From the NCBI GenBank assembly GCA_947303715.1, contig CAMYYY010000028.1, positions 1-34,851 of the forward strand: a stretch of DNA of 34,851 nucleotides, read 5' to 3'. Position 1 is the stretch's first letter. Each line of letters opens with the position of its first letter. Shown here piece after piece: positions 1 through 7,881 of this stretch. The notes below the pieces were generated by a model. That model had not been told where the DNA came from, searched no databases, and saw only the letters and a program-made list of their open reading frames with translations. This stretch comes from an uncultured Bacteroidales bacterium (GTDB lineage: Bacteria > Bacteroidota > Bacteroidia > Bacteroidales > Bacteroidaceae). The position numbers and the translations under genes are program-made.

Positions 1-1
1 G

Positions 2-889
2 AAGAATAAGTTTGCCGTGAAGATTAACGGGCTGGAGCAAATCTTCGACGGACTGGATGAGGGCAAACAGCAGAAGATCCTCAAAACAGAGTTGTTGGTT
101 TATATCTGCGAGGGCGAGGGGGAACACGCCGAGGAAGAAATAAAGGAATGGTTTAAGACCATCAACATCGCAGGCATCCCCCTTAATCATCAAGAGGAAT
201 TGAACGCTATCTATAGTGGAAAGTTTGTAACTCTTTGCAAGGCGGAGTTCAGCAATTCACAAAACGCCAACATTCAGAAATGGGAATCATACGTTAAAGG
301 CCCTGCTAATCGTCAGATGTTCTTGGCTACAGCTTTGGAATGGGTGAGCAAAGGAAATGTGGACGGCTATATGTCTGCCCATCGTCGCGACGAAAACATA
401 AACGAGATAAAAACCTACTTCAATACCGTCATAGATTGGATAGATAGTAAGTTTGATGATGTCTATGATGAAATGCAGGGCTTGAATTGGGGCGAACTAT
501 ACGAGCGTTTCCATCACTTGCCGTTGAATCATTCGGAATTGTCGGCTAAGGTCTACGAACTGATGCACGATGATTTCATATTCAACCGCCGAGGAATCTT
601 TGAGTATGTGCTTGGTGGCTGTCAGGACACGAAGCTGTTGAATGTCCGTCTGTTCGACAAGCCCACCATGCGCAAAGTATATCAAGAGCAAACCGAAAAG
701 GCAAAAGCAGCAGGCATCAGCAACTGTCCTTATTGTGCAGAAGGACATGAGGCAAATCGCCATAGAATCTGGAAGCCCGAAGAGATGGACGCCGATCATG
801 TGACAGCCTGGAGCAAGGGCGGCGCAACGGACATCAGTAACTGCCAGATGTTATGTAAAACACATAACAGAATGAAAGGGAACAGATAA
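2..889 (+). CDS. DUF262/HNH endonuclease family protein, 5' end outside window
   Basis: The reading frame is open to the left edge, so this is the C-terminal part of a larger protein; the GTG at 17 is internal. The C-terminus carries an HNH nuclease module of the zinc-bound kind: NCPYC, then a DADHV core with catalytic-type His, WSKGG, and NCQMLCKTHN, giving a CxxC...CxxH-like metal site. The upstream part, with IKEWFKTINIAGIPLN, resembles the end of the DUF262 (GmrS-like) domain as found in GmrSD-type modification-dependent nucleases. The diagnostic DGQQR motif would lie upstream and cannot be seen. Base composition looks more AT-rich than the hexosaminidase that follows convergently, which fits an accessory or defence gene. 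The role as an antiphage restriction protein is inferred. Confidence 0.8.
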   Translation, partial: KNKFAVKINGLEQIFDGLDEGKQQKILKTELLVYICEGEGEHAEEEIKEWFKTINIAGIPLNHQEELNAIYSGKFVTLCKAEFSNSQNANIQKWESYVKGPANRQMFLATALEWVSKGNVDGYMSAHRRDENINEIKTYFNTVIDWIDSKFDDVYDEMQGLNWGELYERFHHLPLNHSELSAKVYELMHDDFIFNRRGIFEYVLGGCQDTKLLNVRLFDKPTMRKVYQEQTEKAKAAGISNCPYCAEGHEANRHRIWKPEEMDADHVTAWSKGGATDISNCQMLCKTHNRMKGNR

Positions 890-957
890 AAACCCCGTCA
901 TACGGCTTACGATAACTTAAGCCTTTGCAATGTAGTTATAGAGCCTTCTACTAGACT

Positions 958-979
958 GAGACGCGGCATGCCGCGTCTC
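958..979. repeat. perfect 22-bp palindrome, copy 1
   Basis: Half-site GAGACGCGGCA is followed directly by its exact reverse complement. It overlaps the TAG stop codon (979-981) of the minus-strand hexosaminidase gene. No T-tract follows on the minus strand, so it does not look like a complete intrinsic terminator. The same 22 bases recur at 11278-11299. It resembles a dispersed palindromic (REP-like) element. Confidence 0.85.
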
Positions 980-2652
980 TACTCCATATCGCGGCAGTAG
1001 TTGATGCCGATGCGGTCGTAGAGTTGTCGTAAGTGGACAAGACGGGTTTTGAAGTCCTCAAAATCCTTCTGGTCTGGACGGCACCATTGCACTTCGCTGA
1101 TGGCATCGAGGCGCGGAAGAAGCATATAGAATACATGCTGCGGCCAGGCAACATACTCCGTCCAGAGGTTAGCCTGCACGCCGAGGATATACTGCTGCTC
1201 CTCGTCAGAGAGTTTGTCGGGCACAAGCGGCTCGAAGGAGTATGACTTCGACACGGGCAGATAGTAGCCAATGGATACGGGCTGGCGGTCGTGGTCGCGA
1301 AGCTGATAATAGTCGAGATAGCAGTAGTCCGTAGGGGTCATGATGACGCGATGACCTTGCTGGGCAGCCTCGATGCCACCGTCCGTGCCGCGCCACGACA
1401 TGACGATGCCGCCCTCGGTAAGTCCGCCTTCAAGCACTTCGTCCCAGCCGATGATGTCGCGCCCCCGTTCGTTCAGGAAGGCTTCCAGCTCGTGATTCAT
1501 CCACGACTGCAGCTGGTTCTCCACGCTATGCTTGCCGTCGTCCACAAGGCCGAGCTCCTTGATTTTGGCCTGGCACTTGGGGCAGCTTTTCCAGCGGCTC
1601 TTCGGACATTCGTCGCCTCCGATGTGGATGAACTTCGAGGGGAAGACGTCGCACAGCTCGCCGAAGACGGTCTTGAGGAAGGTCATCGTCTCAGGGTTGC
1701 CGGCACAGAGCACTTCGCTGCTGCCGCCCAAGTGTTGTACGACGTTGTAAGGGCCGCCTGTGCAGCCGAGGTTGGGATAGACGCTGAGGGCGCTCTCGAT
1801 GTGGGCAGGCATGTCGATTTCAGGGATGATGTTGATGTAGCGCTCGGCGGCGTAGCGCACCAGTTCGCGGCACTCGTCCTGCGTATAGTATCCGCCGTAG
1901 GGCTGCCCGTCGTAGAGACCGGCACGTCCGATGTGGGATTGCTTGCGTACGCTGCCCTTCAGCGCCAGATCGGGCAGGGCCTTCACTTCGAAGCGCCAGC
2001 CCTGATTGTCCGTGAGGTGCCAATGGAACTGGTTGCAGCCGTGAAGGGCCAGCACGTCGAGGTACTGCTTGAGGAAATCGACGGTGAAGAAATGGCGCGA
2101 GGTGTCGAGGTGCGCGCCTCGGTAGCTGAAGCGCGGCACATCCTGTATGCGCGTGAAGGGTAGGGTAATACCCGCCTTGGCCTCGCCAACGGGCAGCGAC
2201 TTGCGCAACGTCTGGGCGGCACGGAAAAGGCCTACCGGCTTACGGGCATGAAGGACGACACCCGTAGCATCGACGGTAATGGCGTAGGCTTCCTCGGCGG
2301 CCTCCCCATTCCCTTCCAGAAGGAGGGGTGACTTGTTCTTACGGGCTTTCTTTCCTTTAGTTTGGGGAGAGGCTGCAATCTGCAGGCGGATGGCGGCCTT
2401 CTTGTCGTCAGGCGTCAGCAGGAGCCGGATGCCCGTCAACTCCTCAATCCATTGCTGGAGGAACAGCGCGTTGCGGCTCACCTCGGCATCTGCGGCATCA
2501 TAGGCGATGCCCATGCCCGATGTCAGCGTAAACGCTTTTGTGGTGTCGGTCTCAACGCTTTTGGGGAGGGGGATAATGCGGTAGTCTGCCGTCTGCGCCC
2601 ATAGCACGAGGGGCGTGCACATAATCAGCAAGAAAAAGGATAGTCTTTTCAT
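979..2652 (-). CDS. secreted beta-N-acetylhexosaminidase, glycoside hydrolase family 20
   Basis: A 557-residue protein with a signal peptide (charged MKR, then a hydrophobic stretch ending VLWAQ near residue 20), so it is exported to the periplasm or outer surface. Residues about 22-170 match the GH20b N-terminal domain. The catalytic GH20 barrel begins near FSYRGAHLDTSRHF (176-189) and contains HWHLTDNQGWR (210-220). The signature HIGGDE carries the catalytic Asp-Glu pair (D347, E348). The family removes terminal GlcNAc or GalNAc by substrate-assisted catalysis, commonly from host glycans or chitooligosaccharides in gut Bacteroidales. It stands alone, with no SusC/SusD pair in the window. 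Its stop codon overlaps a dispersed palindrome. Confidence 0.96.
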   Translation of the reverse strand: MKRLSFFLLIMCTPLVLWAQTADYRIIPLPKSVETDTTKAFTLTSGMGIAYDAADAEVSRNALFLQQWIEELTGIRLLLTPDDKKAAIRLQIAASPQTKGKKARKNKSPLLLEGNGEAAEEAYAITVDATGVVLHARKPVGLFRAAQTLRKSLPVGEAKAGITLPFTRIQDVPRFSYRGAHLDTSRHFFTVDFLKQYLDVLALHGCNQFHWHLTDNQGWRFEVKALPDLALKGSVRKQSHIGRAGLYDGQPYGGYYTQDECRELVRYAAERYINIIPEIDMPAHIESALSVYPNLGCTGGPYNVVQHLGGSSEVLCAGNPETMTFLKTVFGELCDVFPSKFIHIGGDECPKSRWKSCPKCQAKIKELGLVDDGKHSVENQLQSWMNHELEAFLNERGRDIIGWDEVLEGGLTEGGIVMSWRGTDGGIEAAQQGHRVIMTPTDYCYLDYYQLRDHDRQPVSIGYYLPVSKSYSFEPLVPDKLSDEEQQYILGVQANLWTEYVAWPQHVFYMLLPRLDAISEVQWCRPDQKDFEDFKTRLVHLRQLYDRIGINYCRDME

Positions 2653-2781
2653 AGGTATGGATGATGGGGTATGATTCTTTCGTTCAACTTCCGTTTACGG
2701 GTGCGAAGATAGGAAGAAAATTTGGATTCTCCACGTCCGAGCGCGTTTTTTTGCCTCGACATATTTTCCCCCTTAAGGACT

Positions 2782-2818
2782 TAAAAAAGAAATCGGGGCG
2801 TGCGTGGCACGTCCCGAT
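2782..2818 (-). terminator. intrinsic terminator of the rpmB-rpmG-DUF4295 operon
   Basis: A 12-bp stem (2792-2803 with 2807-2818, one mismatch) and a 3-nt loop are followed on the minus strand by a T-rich run (A-rich at 2783-2791). It lies 23 bp past the DUF4295 stop codon, so the ribosomal operon ends here. Confidence 0.88.
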
Positions 2819-2841
2819 GACTATTGGATAGGGAAGGGATT

Positions 2842-2994
2842 TTACTTCTTGACGTATTCCTGCACCTTGTCGGCGGGAACCATCTCCTCGGTGAAGATGT
2901 AAGCACCCGTCTTGGGCGACTTCACCATCTTGATGACCTTAGCGTAGGTACTGGCCTTGCCGGTCTGGAGGGTTGCAACTGCTTTCTTTGCCAT
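2842..2994 (-). CDS. DUF4295 family small basic protein
   Basis: A 50-residue Lys-rich protein (begins MAKKAVATLQTGKAS, ends QEYVKK), with the central VIKMVKSPKTGAY typical of the Bacteroidota DUF4295 family. It is encoded just after rpmG, 26 bp downstream, in the arrangement usual for this family, which suggests a ribosome-associated role, although the function is not established. It is the last gene of the operon and a strong terminator follows. Confidence 0.9.
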   Translation of the reverse strand: MAKKAVATLQTGKASTYAKVIKMVKSPKTGAYIFTEEMVPADKVQEYVKK

Positions 2995-3020
2995 GATTCT
3001 GAAATTTAGCGGTTGGGGAA

Positions 3021-3209
3021 TTACTTAATCTCTTTGTGGACGGTCATGCGCTTCAGATAGGGATTGTACTTCTTCAGCTCAAGACGCTCGGTGGTGTTCT
3101 TGCGGTTCTTGGTGGTGATGTAACGGCTCATGCCGGGTACGCCGCTTTCTTTCTGCTCAGTGCATTCGAGGATGACCTGCACTCTGTTTCCTTTAACTTT
3201 CTTTGCCAT
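3021..3209 (-). CDS. rpmG: 50S ribosomal protein L33
   Basis: A 62-residue protein with the L33 signature [27 protein letters not shown], a component of the large ribosomal subunit near the E site. Only one cysteine (C16) is present, so this is the zinc-independent (C-) form without paired CxxC motifs. It sits 21 bp after rpmB, in the common rpmB-rpmG order, and is surely co-transcribed. Confidence 0.97.
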   Translation of the reverse strand: MAKKVKGNRVQVILECTEQKESGVPGMSRYITTKNRKNTTERLELKKYNPYLKRMTVHKEIK

Positions 3210-3230
3210 AATTGTATTCTCTTGAACTGT

Positions 3231-3491
3231 TTATCCTATGACTGCAATCTCGTTCCAGTCGCAATAGCCATTGGCGACGGCGTCCTTAAGGGCGGCATCC
3301 AAGCCTTTCCTGTTGATAATGCGCAGGCCGGCGGCGCTCAGGCGCAGCTCAATCCAGCAACCTTTCTCTACGTAGTAGAACTTCTTATTAAACAAGTTCA
3401 CATCGAACGTGCGCTTGGTGCGACGCTTGGAATGTGACACGTTGTTGCCAACCATGGCCTTCTTTCCGGTAATTTGACAAATTTTAGACAT
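3231..3491 (-). CDS. rpmB: 50S ribosomal protein L28
   Basis: An 86-residue protein with the L28 N-terminus [27 protein letters not shown] followed by the conserved basic and beta-strand region. It is a structural component of the 50S subunit and the first gene of the rpmB-rpmG-DUF4295 operon. A good promoter lies about 135-165 bp upstream, leaving an untranslated leader of roughly 130 nt with a hairpin at 3550-3571. The long leader may regulate expression, but no known ribosomal-protein leader motif was recognised. Confidence 0.97.
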   Translation of the reverse strand: MSKICQITGKKAMVGNNVSHSKRRTKRTFDVNLFNKKFYYVEKGCWIELRLSAAGLRIINRKGLDAALKDAVANGYCDWNEIAVIG

Positions 3492-3549
3492 CGCTATCTT
3501 CTTTAATGTTTACTTATTCTTTTGATGGAGGCCGGAGCGGCTTAAAACG

Positions 3550-3571
3550 GTGCATTTAGCATCCAATGCAC
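3550..3571 (-). promoter_or_regulatory. hairpin in the rpmB leader
   Basis: GTGCATT at 3550-3556 pairs with AATGCAC at 3565-3571, with an 8-nt loop, within the predicted 5' leader of rpmB. No T-tract follows, so it is not an attenuator of the classic type. Function is unknown. Confidence 0.45.
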
Positions 3572-3625
3572 TGATTCGCGGCGCTTTACCGGGACCTTCC
3601 GTGGTTGTTCTTAGAAATCAGCGTG

Positions 3626-3657
3626 CAAAGTAACGGTTTTTTTCTGAGATATGCAAA
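3626..3657 (-). promoter_or_regulatory. Bacteroidota-type promoter for rpmB operon
   Basis: Read on the minus strand, a -33 TTTG (3657-3654) is followed by a 20-bp spacer and a -7 box TTACTTTG (3633-3626). This matches the TTTG/TAnnTTTG consensus except for T at the second -7 position. It sits between the mnmA stop and rpmB. Confidence 0.75.
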
Positions 3658-3675
3658 TAAATCAGCAAGTTTTTT

Positions 3676-4752
3676 TCATTTTTCTTCGTCGCTCCATGCA
3701 ATCTCAGCCGAGCCGAAACAACGGTGATGGTCCTTGTCGTAAAGGACGCAGAACTGCCCAGGGGCCACGCCCTGTATGGGGGCTTCGGAACGGATGACGT
3801 TACCGTCGAGAGTGGCGGAGGTCCAATGGGGGGTGTGACGAATCTTGAAGCTGATTTCGTGGGGCAGGGTGCAGGGGGTCAGCAGATGGATGTCGCAGAT
3901 CGGGAATTGGCTGCGGCAAACGGTCTCGGGCTCGTAGCCCTTGACGACGTAGAGGATGTTGTTCTTCATGTCCTTGCGGATGACGTTCCAAGGGCCTCCA
4001 CCTAGTCCGAGGCCCTTCCGCTGTCCGATGGTGTGGAACCAGAGCCCTTTGTGCTGTCCGATGACCTTTCCCGTCTCCCAGTCGACTACGTCGCCAGGCT
4101 GCTCGCCCAGATAGCGGCGCACGTAGTCGTTGTAGTTGATTTTTCCGAGAAAACAGATGCCCTGCGAGTCCTTGCGATGGGCGCTGACGAGGTGTTCACG
4201 TTCGGCAATGGCGCGTACCTCCTCTTTATAGAGATGTCCGATGGGGAAGAGGGCCTTGCGAAGCTGCCAGTCGTAGATCTGGGCCAGGAAGTCGGTCTGA
4301 TCCTTCACGGGGTCGGGGCTGGTGGTGAGCCATTTCTGTCCGTCGATCCACTCGGTCTGGGCATAGTGCCCTGTGGCGATGAAGTCGTAGTCGTGGCCAG
4401 CTTTCTCGTCGAAGGCGCCGAACTTGATGAGCCTGTTGCACATGACGTCGGGGTTGGGCGTATAGCCGGCGCGGACTTTCTCCATCGTGTAGCGCGTGAC
4501 CTGGTCCCAGTATTCGCGATGGCAGTCCACGACGTTCAGCGTCAGCCCGTAGCGCTGGGCGACGGAGGTTGCCATCTCCATATCCTCTTCAGATGTGCAG
4601 TCCCATTCCTCCGTTTCGTCAGGGCCGATGCGGATGTAGAAGCAGTCGGGCTTCAGACCTTGGCTGACCAGTTGCCAGACGGCCACAGAACTATCGACGC
4701 CCCCTGAGAGGAGGACGGCAATCCGTTTTCCTTCCAGTTCGCTATAGTCCAT
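3676..4752 (-). CDS. mnmA: tRNA-specific 2-thiouridylase MnmA
   Basis: This enzyme transfers sulfur to U34 of Lys, Glu and Gln tRNAs in the cytoplasm. From the start MDYSELEGKR (358 residues), the ATP-binding PP-loop SGGVDSS is at 16-22. The two catalytic cysteines are C105 in NPDVMCN and C200 in SQGICF, as in the family. Length is normal. The frame is open 15 codons further upstream, but that stretch lies inside the preceding DUF4298 gene, and ATG 4752 gives the usual N-terminus; the two genes then overlap by 11 bp, indicating translational coupling. Confidence 0.96.
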   Translation of the reverse strand: MDYSELEGKRIAVLLSGGVDSSVAVWQLVSQGLKPDCFYIRIGPDETEEWDCTSEEDMEMATSVAQRYGLTLNVVDCHREYWDQVTRYTMEKVRAGYTPNPDVMCNRLIKFGAFDEKAGHDYDFIATGHYAQTEWIDGQKWLTTSPDPVKDQTDFLAQIYDWQLRKALFPIGHLYKEEVRAIAEREHLVSAHRKDSQGICFLGKINYNDYVRRYLGEQPGDVVDWETGKVIGQHKGLWFHTIGQRKGLGLGGGPWNVIRKDMKNNILYVVKGYEPETVCRSQFPICDIHLLTPCTLPHEISFKIRHTPHWTSATLDGNVIRSEAPIQGVAPGQFCVLYDKDHHRCFGSAEIAWSDEEK

Positions 4753-5056
4753 TTCTGTCTCTGAGGATTTGGGTAGCGGTTTCAAGCAGGCGGACAATCA
4801 GCTCGCGGCTGTCGGCGAGGAGGTTCCAAACGCCGTCCTCAGAGAGCACGCCACGTTTCAGGCCGGCAGGCAGCAGGCCCTCCTCGTCGGCACGGAAGTC
4901 GTTCTTCCAGGCTTCGCTGCCGTAGTATTCGTCCAGGGCGCGGATGGCCTCGCGTGCTTCGTCGTAGTTGTCGAGGGCTGCCGACAATCCGTTGACAGCT
5001 GCCGTAGCCTTGTCGAGCATCTGCTCCATCTGCTGAATCCGTTCAATCTGTTCCAT
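4742..5056 (-). CDS. DUF4298 family protein
   Basis: A 104-residue acidic, helical protein starting MEQIERIQQMEQMLDKAT, with LDEYYGSEAWKNDFRADEEGLLP matching the DUF4298 family. The function is unknown. The alternative start at 5077 would add seven residues (MHPQHKE). The open frame continues to 5278, but that part runs antisense through tRNA-Val and is rejected. It overlaps mnmA by 11 bp, so it is probably cotranscribed with this tRNA-modifying enzyme. A -7-like box TACCTTTG (minus strand, 5104-5097) lies just upstream. Confidence 0.85.
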   Translation of the reverse strand: MEQIERIQQMEQMLDKATAAVNGLSAALDNYDEAREAIRALDEYYGSEAWKNDFRADEEGLLPAGLKRGVLSEDGVWNLLADSRELIVRLLETATQILRDRNGL

Positions 5057-5096
5057 TTCTTTATGCTGAGGATGCATTTGATTTGCAAAAGGAGTG

Positions 5097-5104
5097 CAAA
5101 GGTA
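5097..5104 (-). promoter_or_regulatory. -7 box upstream of DUF4298-mnmA
   Basis: The minus strand reads TACCTTTG, a full match to TAnnTTTG. No good -33 TTTG is seen 20 bp upstream. It is back to back with the tRNA-Val promoter. Confidence 0.55.
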
Positions 5105-5153
5105 GTGGATTTTGAAGAAATTTCGCCTTCTGTGAAAAAAAATGTTGTTTTTG

Positions 5154-5185
5154 TTTGGCACTTTTAACGGTTTGCCGTATCTTTG
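5154..5185 (+). promoter_or_regulatory. promoter of the tRNA-Val/tRNA-Tyr unit
   Basis: -33 TTTG (5154-5157), a 20-bp spacer, and -7 TATCTTTG (5178-5185). The expected start point is about 10-15 nt before the mature tRNA-Val. Confidence 0.85.
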
Positions 5186-5202
5186 CAGCCGAATTTGAAA
5201 AC

Positions 5203-5277
5203 GGTCCTTTAGCTCAGTTGGTTCAGAGCGCTTGCTTGACAGGCAAGAGGTCCGCAGTTCGAACCTGCGAAGGGCCA
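5203..5277 (+). tRNA. tRNA-Val (GAC)
   Basis: A complete cloverleaf: acceptor GGTCCTT/AAGGGCC (one G-T pair), D arm GCTC/GAGC, anticodon stem CTTGC/GCAAG with loop TTGACAG (anticodon GAC, 5238-5240), T arm CGCAG TTCGAAC CTGCG. The discriminator is A and no CCA is encoded, so CCA must be added afterwards. Confidence 0.95.
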
Positions 5278-5328
5278 CATCCGAAAGGAAAAAGTGAAGA
5301 TTGAGCTCTCAATCTTCATTCATTTAAA

Positions 5329-5411
5329 GGGTGAATTCCAGAGTGGCCAAATGGGGCAGACTGTAAATCTGCTGTCTCTCGACTTCGGTGGTTCGAATCC
5401 ATCTTCACCCA
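5329..5411 (+). tRNA. tRNA-Tyr (GTA)
   Basis: A class II tRNA: acceptor GGGTGAA/TTCACCC, anticodon stem GCAGA/TCTGC with loop CTGTAAA (anticodon GTA), a long variable arm as expected for Tyr, and T arm GGTGG TTCGAAT CCATC. No CCA is encoded. It lies 51 bp after tRNA-Val and is probably processed from the same transcript. Confidence 0.95.
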
Positions 5412-5444
5412 CAGGGTTTAATAATAATTGGATAGATTTGATGG

Positions 5445-5479
5445 AAAAGAGGTTGACATTTTCGTGTCAACCTCTTTTT
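5445..5479 (+). terminator. intrinsic terminator after the tRNA genes
   Basis: AAAAGAGGTTGACA (5445-5458) pairs perfectly with TGTCAACCTCTTTT (5465-5478) around a 6-nt loop, ending in a T-run. The matching A-run on the left means it could also stop the convergent response-regulator transcript. Confidence 0.92.
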
Positions 5480-5505
5480 CTGTTGCTGAGTTTTAGCGTG
5501 CGGAA

Positions 5506-6213
5506 TCACGCTTCCTCCTCCACCTGAGGAGCGATGAGCTTGTAACCCTTGCCGTGGATGTTGATGATTTCGACGGTGGGGTCGGCCTTCAGAAGCTTGC
5601 GCAGCTTGGTGATGTAAACGTCCATGCTGCGGGCATTGAAGTAGTTATCGTCAATCCAGATGGTCTTCAAGGCATACTCGCGCTGGAGGATGTCGTTGGC
5701 ATGTGCGCAGAGCAGGGTCAGCAGTTCCGACTCCTTGGTAGTGAGCTTCTGCTGCTCGTTGCCGATGGAGAGCAGCTGCTTCTGCGTGTCGAAGGTGAAG
5801 GCGCCGAAGCGGTAGACCGTGACAGTCTTGGTCTTCTGTCCGTGGACACGGCGCAGGATGGCCTCGATGCGCAGGGTAAGCTCCTCCATGCTGAAGGGTT
5901 TGGGGATGTAGTCGTCGGCACCCAGGCGGAAGCCTTCCTGAACGTCTTCCTTCATAGTCTTGGCTGTCAGGAAGATGACAGGGACTTCGGTGTTGAGTTC
6001 GCGGATTTCCTTGGCCAGCGTGAAACCGTCTTTCTTCGGCATCATCACGTCGAGTACGCAGACGTCGTATTTGCTTTTCACAAAAGCCCTGTAGCCGGCT
6101 TCGCCATCGGGACAGAGGTCTGTCTCGTAGCCTTTCGCGTTGAGATACTCCCTCAGCAGCATGCCGAGGTTCTCGTCGTCTTCACAAAGTAGGATTTTCA
6201 ATTTGTCGCCCAT
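5506..6213 (-). CDS. rprY: OmpR-family response regulator, RprY-like
   Basis: A 235-residue DNA-binding response regulator. The N-terminal receiver domain (about 5-120) has the acidic pair D12/D13, phosphoacceptor D55 in VLDVMMP, T84 and K106 in PKPF. A C-terminal winged-helix domain (about 132-228) ends IINIHGKGYKL. It is immediately downstream of its partner kinase (44-bp gap). The best match known to me is Bacteroides RprY, which works with RprX. The gene converges on the tRNA unit. Confidence 0.92.
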   Translation of the reverse strand: MGDKLKILLCEDDENLGMLLREYLNAKGYETDLCPDGEAGYRAFVKSKYDVCVLDVMMPKKDGFTLAKEIRELNTEVPVIFLTAKTMKEDVQEGFRLGADDYIPKPFSMEELTLRIEAILRRVHGQKTKTVTVYRFGAFTFDTQKQLLSIGNEQQKLTTKESELLTLLCAHANDILQREYALKTIWIDDNYFNARSMDVYITKLRKLLKADPTVEIINIHGKGYKLIAPQVEEEA

Positions 6214-6257
6214 AGTTGATTGGAATTAAGGGTTAATACTATTATTATCATTTACGG

Positions 6258-7769
6258 TTATGATTCCAGGAGGGGTAGGGTAATGATGAACGTCGTTCCT
6301 GCACCCAGTTCGCTCTCGGCACGGATGGAGCCTTTGAGGTCGGTGACGATTTTCTTCACGTAGGCCAGTCCGAGGCCGAAGCCCTTCACATCGTGCTGGT
6401 TGCCTGTGTGGACGCGGTAGAAGCGGTCGAAGATGTGCTTGAGGTTTTCCTTCTTGATGCCGATGCCGTTGTCTTTGACGGCGATGCAGAGCTTCCCTCC
6501 GTCGTTCCACGTGCTGACCTTCAGCTCCAAGGGAGTGTCCTCGCGGCGATACTTCACGGCATTGTCGAGGAGGTTGAAGATGACGTTAGTGAAGTGCATC
6601 TCGTCGGCAGCCACTACGGCGTCGGCTGCGTCTAACGAGGCAGTAAGCGTGCCGCCGTATTTCTGAGTCTTCAGCTCGAAGGTGTGTACCACGCCGGCAA
6701 TGGTCTCGTTGGCGTCAAGGTCGCGCAACTTGAGCGAGGTGTTCTGGCGGTCGAACATCGACATCTGCAGCACTTTCTCCACCAGCAAGCGCAGTCGCTT
6801 GGTCTCGTCGTTGATGACGCCCGAGATGTGGCGCGACATTTCAGGCGATTTCGTGACGCCTGGGTCGCCCAGCATCTGAGCCGCCAGCGAGATGGTGCTG
6901 ATGGGGGTCTTCAGCTCGTGTGTCATGTTGTTGATGAAGTCGTTCTTCACCTCCGTCAGCTTCTTCTGGCGCGAGATAATCCACAGGGCATAGCTGAACG
7001 TCACCATCAGGATGAGGGTGAAGATGATGGCAGGCAGCACATAGCGCAGCGAGTTGAACATGTACTTGTTGGCTTCAGGGAAGTGTATCTTCAGCACGCC
7101 CATACGGTTGGGTGGGTCGTTGCGGAAGAGAATCTGCGAGTAGGTGGCTCCGTGGCGCTTCTCGGCGTAGTCAGGACAACTGTAGACCAGCCGCCCGTCG
7201 GAGGTACTGACGGTGAAGTGGTAGTCGAGCGTGATGCCGTTGTTGAGCAGTTCGGTCTGCAGATCGCGGTCGAGCCGCTGGAAGTCAATACGCTGGCTGA
7301 GCGGCTTGTTGCTGGCGGTGTAGAGGATGTTGTAGATGACCTCGTCCATCAGGGCTCGCTGGTTGGCATAGCGCTTGCGGATGATGTCCTGGAGCGACTG
7401 CGAGGTCTGCGGGATGGCGGCGTCGCCTTTCACCTGTGCCTGCGGCTTCGGCGGCAGGGTGATGGAGTGGAACTCGAAGGCTGAAATCCGTCCATCCTTC
7501 ATCTGGATGTTATACTCGTGGCTCTCCTCTTGCCCCTGGCTGCGGCGGGCGTTACGCTCCGTCTGTATGGCATCCTTTTCCAAATAGTCCATGGTCTCAT
7601 AGACCTCAAGGTTGTGAGCCGTTGCATAGAGGCTGCGCTTGACGGACTCCTCAAACTGCTGGCGCCGCATCGAACGCATTTCGTTGATGTAGCGGACTTG
7701 CAGGACGAGCAGGGCTACGCACGATAGCCCTATCACGATACTCAATAGCCAGATGACATGTTTTTTCAT
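6258..7769 (-). CDS. rprX: membrane sensor histidine kinase, RprX-like
   Basis: A 503-residue sensor kinase. A first transmembrane helix spans about 6-24, a periplasmic sensor region about 30-240, and a second helix about 243-265. The H-box NNMTHELKTP has the phosphorylated His at 284. The ATPase domain contains NVIFNLLDNAVKY (N box), KDNGIGI (G1) and GFGLGLAYVKK (G2). Start at MKKHVIW (7769); three further upstream codons (MCR) are possible. Upstream minus-strand TATTTTTG (7783-7776) may be its -7 box. It forms an operon with the response regulator. Confidence 0.93.
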   Translation of the reverse strand: MKKHVIWLLSIVIGLSCVALLVLQVRYINEMRSMRRQQFEESVKRSLYATAHNLEVYETMDYLEKDAIQTERNARRSQGQEESHEYNIQMKDGRISAFEFHSITLPPKPQAQVKGDAAIPQTSQSLQDIIRKRYANQRALMDEVIYNILYTASNKPLSQRIDFQRLDRDLQTELLNNGITLDYHFTVSTSDGRLVYSCPDYAEKRHGATYSQILFRNDPPNRMGVLKIHFPEANKYMFNSLRYVLPAIIFTLILMVTFSYALWIISRQKKLTEVKNDFINNMTHELKTPISTISLAAQMLGDPGVTKSPEMSRHISGVINDETKRLRLLVEKVLQMSMFDRQNTSLKLRDLDANETIAGVVHTFELKTQKYGGTLTASLDAADAVVAADEMHFTNVIFNLLDNAVKYRREDTPLELKVSTWNDGGKLCIAVKDNGIGIKKENLKHIFDRFYRVHTGNQHDVKGFGLGLAYVKKIVTDLKGSIRAESELGAGTTFIITLPLLES

Positions 7770-7814
7770 ACGGCACAAAAATACATAACTCTTAAATTCT
7801 TGCCATCAATTTTA

Positions 7815-7858
7815 TTAAAAAAGATTCGGCATTTGGCTTTTTTTAACCAAATGCCGAA
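7815..7858 (-). terminator. intrinsic terminator of the nitroreductase gene
   Basis: A perfect 12-bp stem TTCGGCATTTGG/CCAAATGCCGAA (7825-7836 with 7847-7858) with a 10-nt loop is followed on the minus strand by TCTTTTTT. It lies 24 bp past the stop codon and separates the gene from the kinase. Confidence 0.9.
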
Positions 7859-7881
7859 AGTAAATGTGCCTTTTTTACCAC

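Noticed and set aside
5057..5278. N-terminal extension of the DUF4298 frame
   Set aside because: It reads antisense through tRNA-Val and its promoter; the family N-terminus begins at MEQIERIQ.
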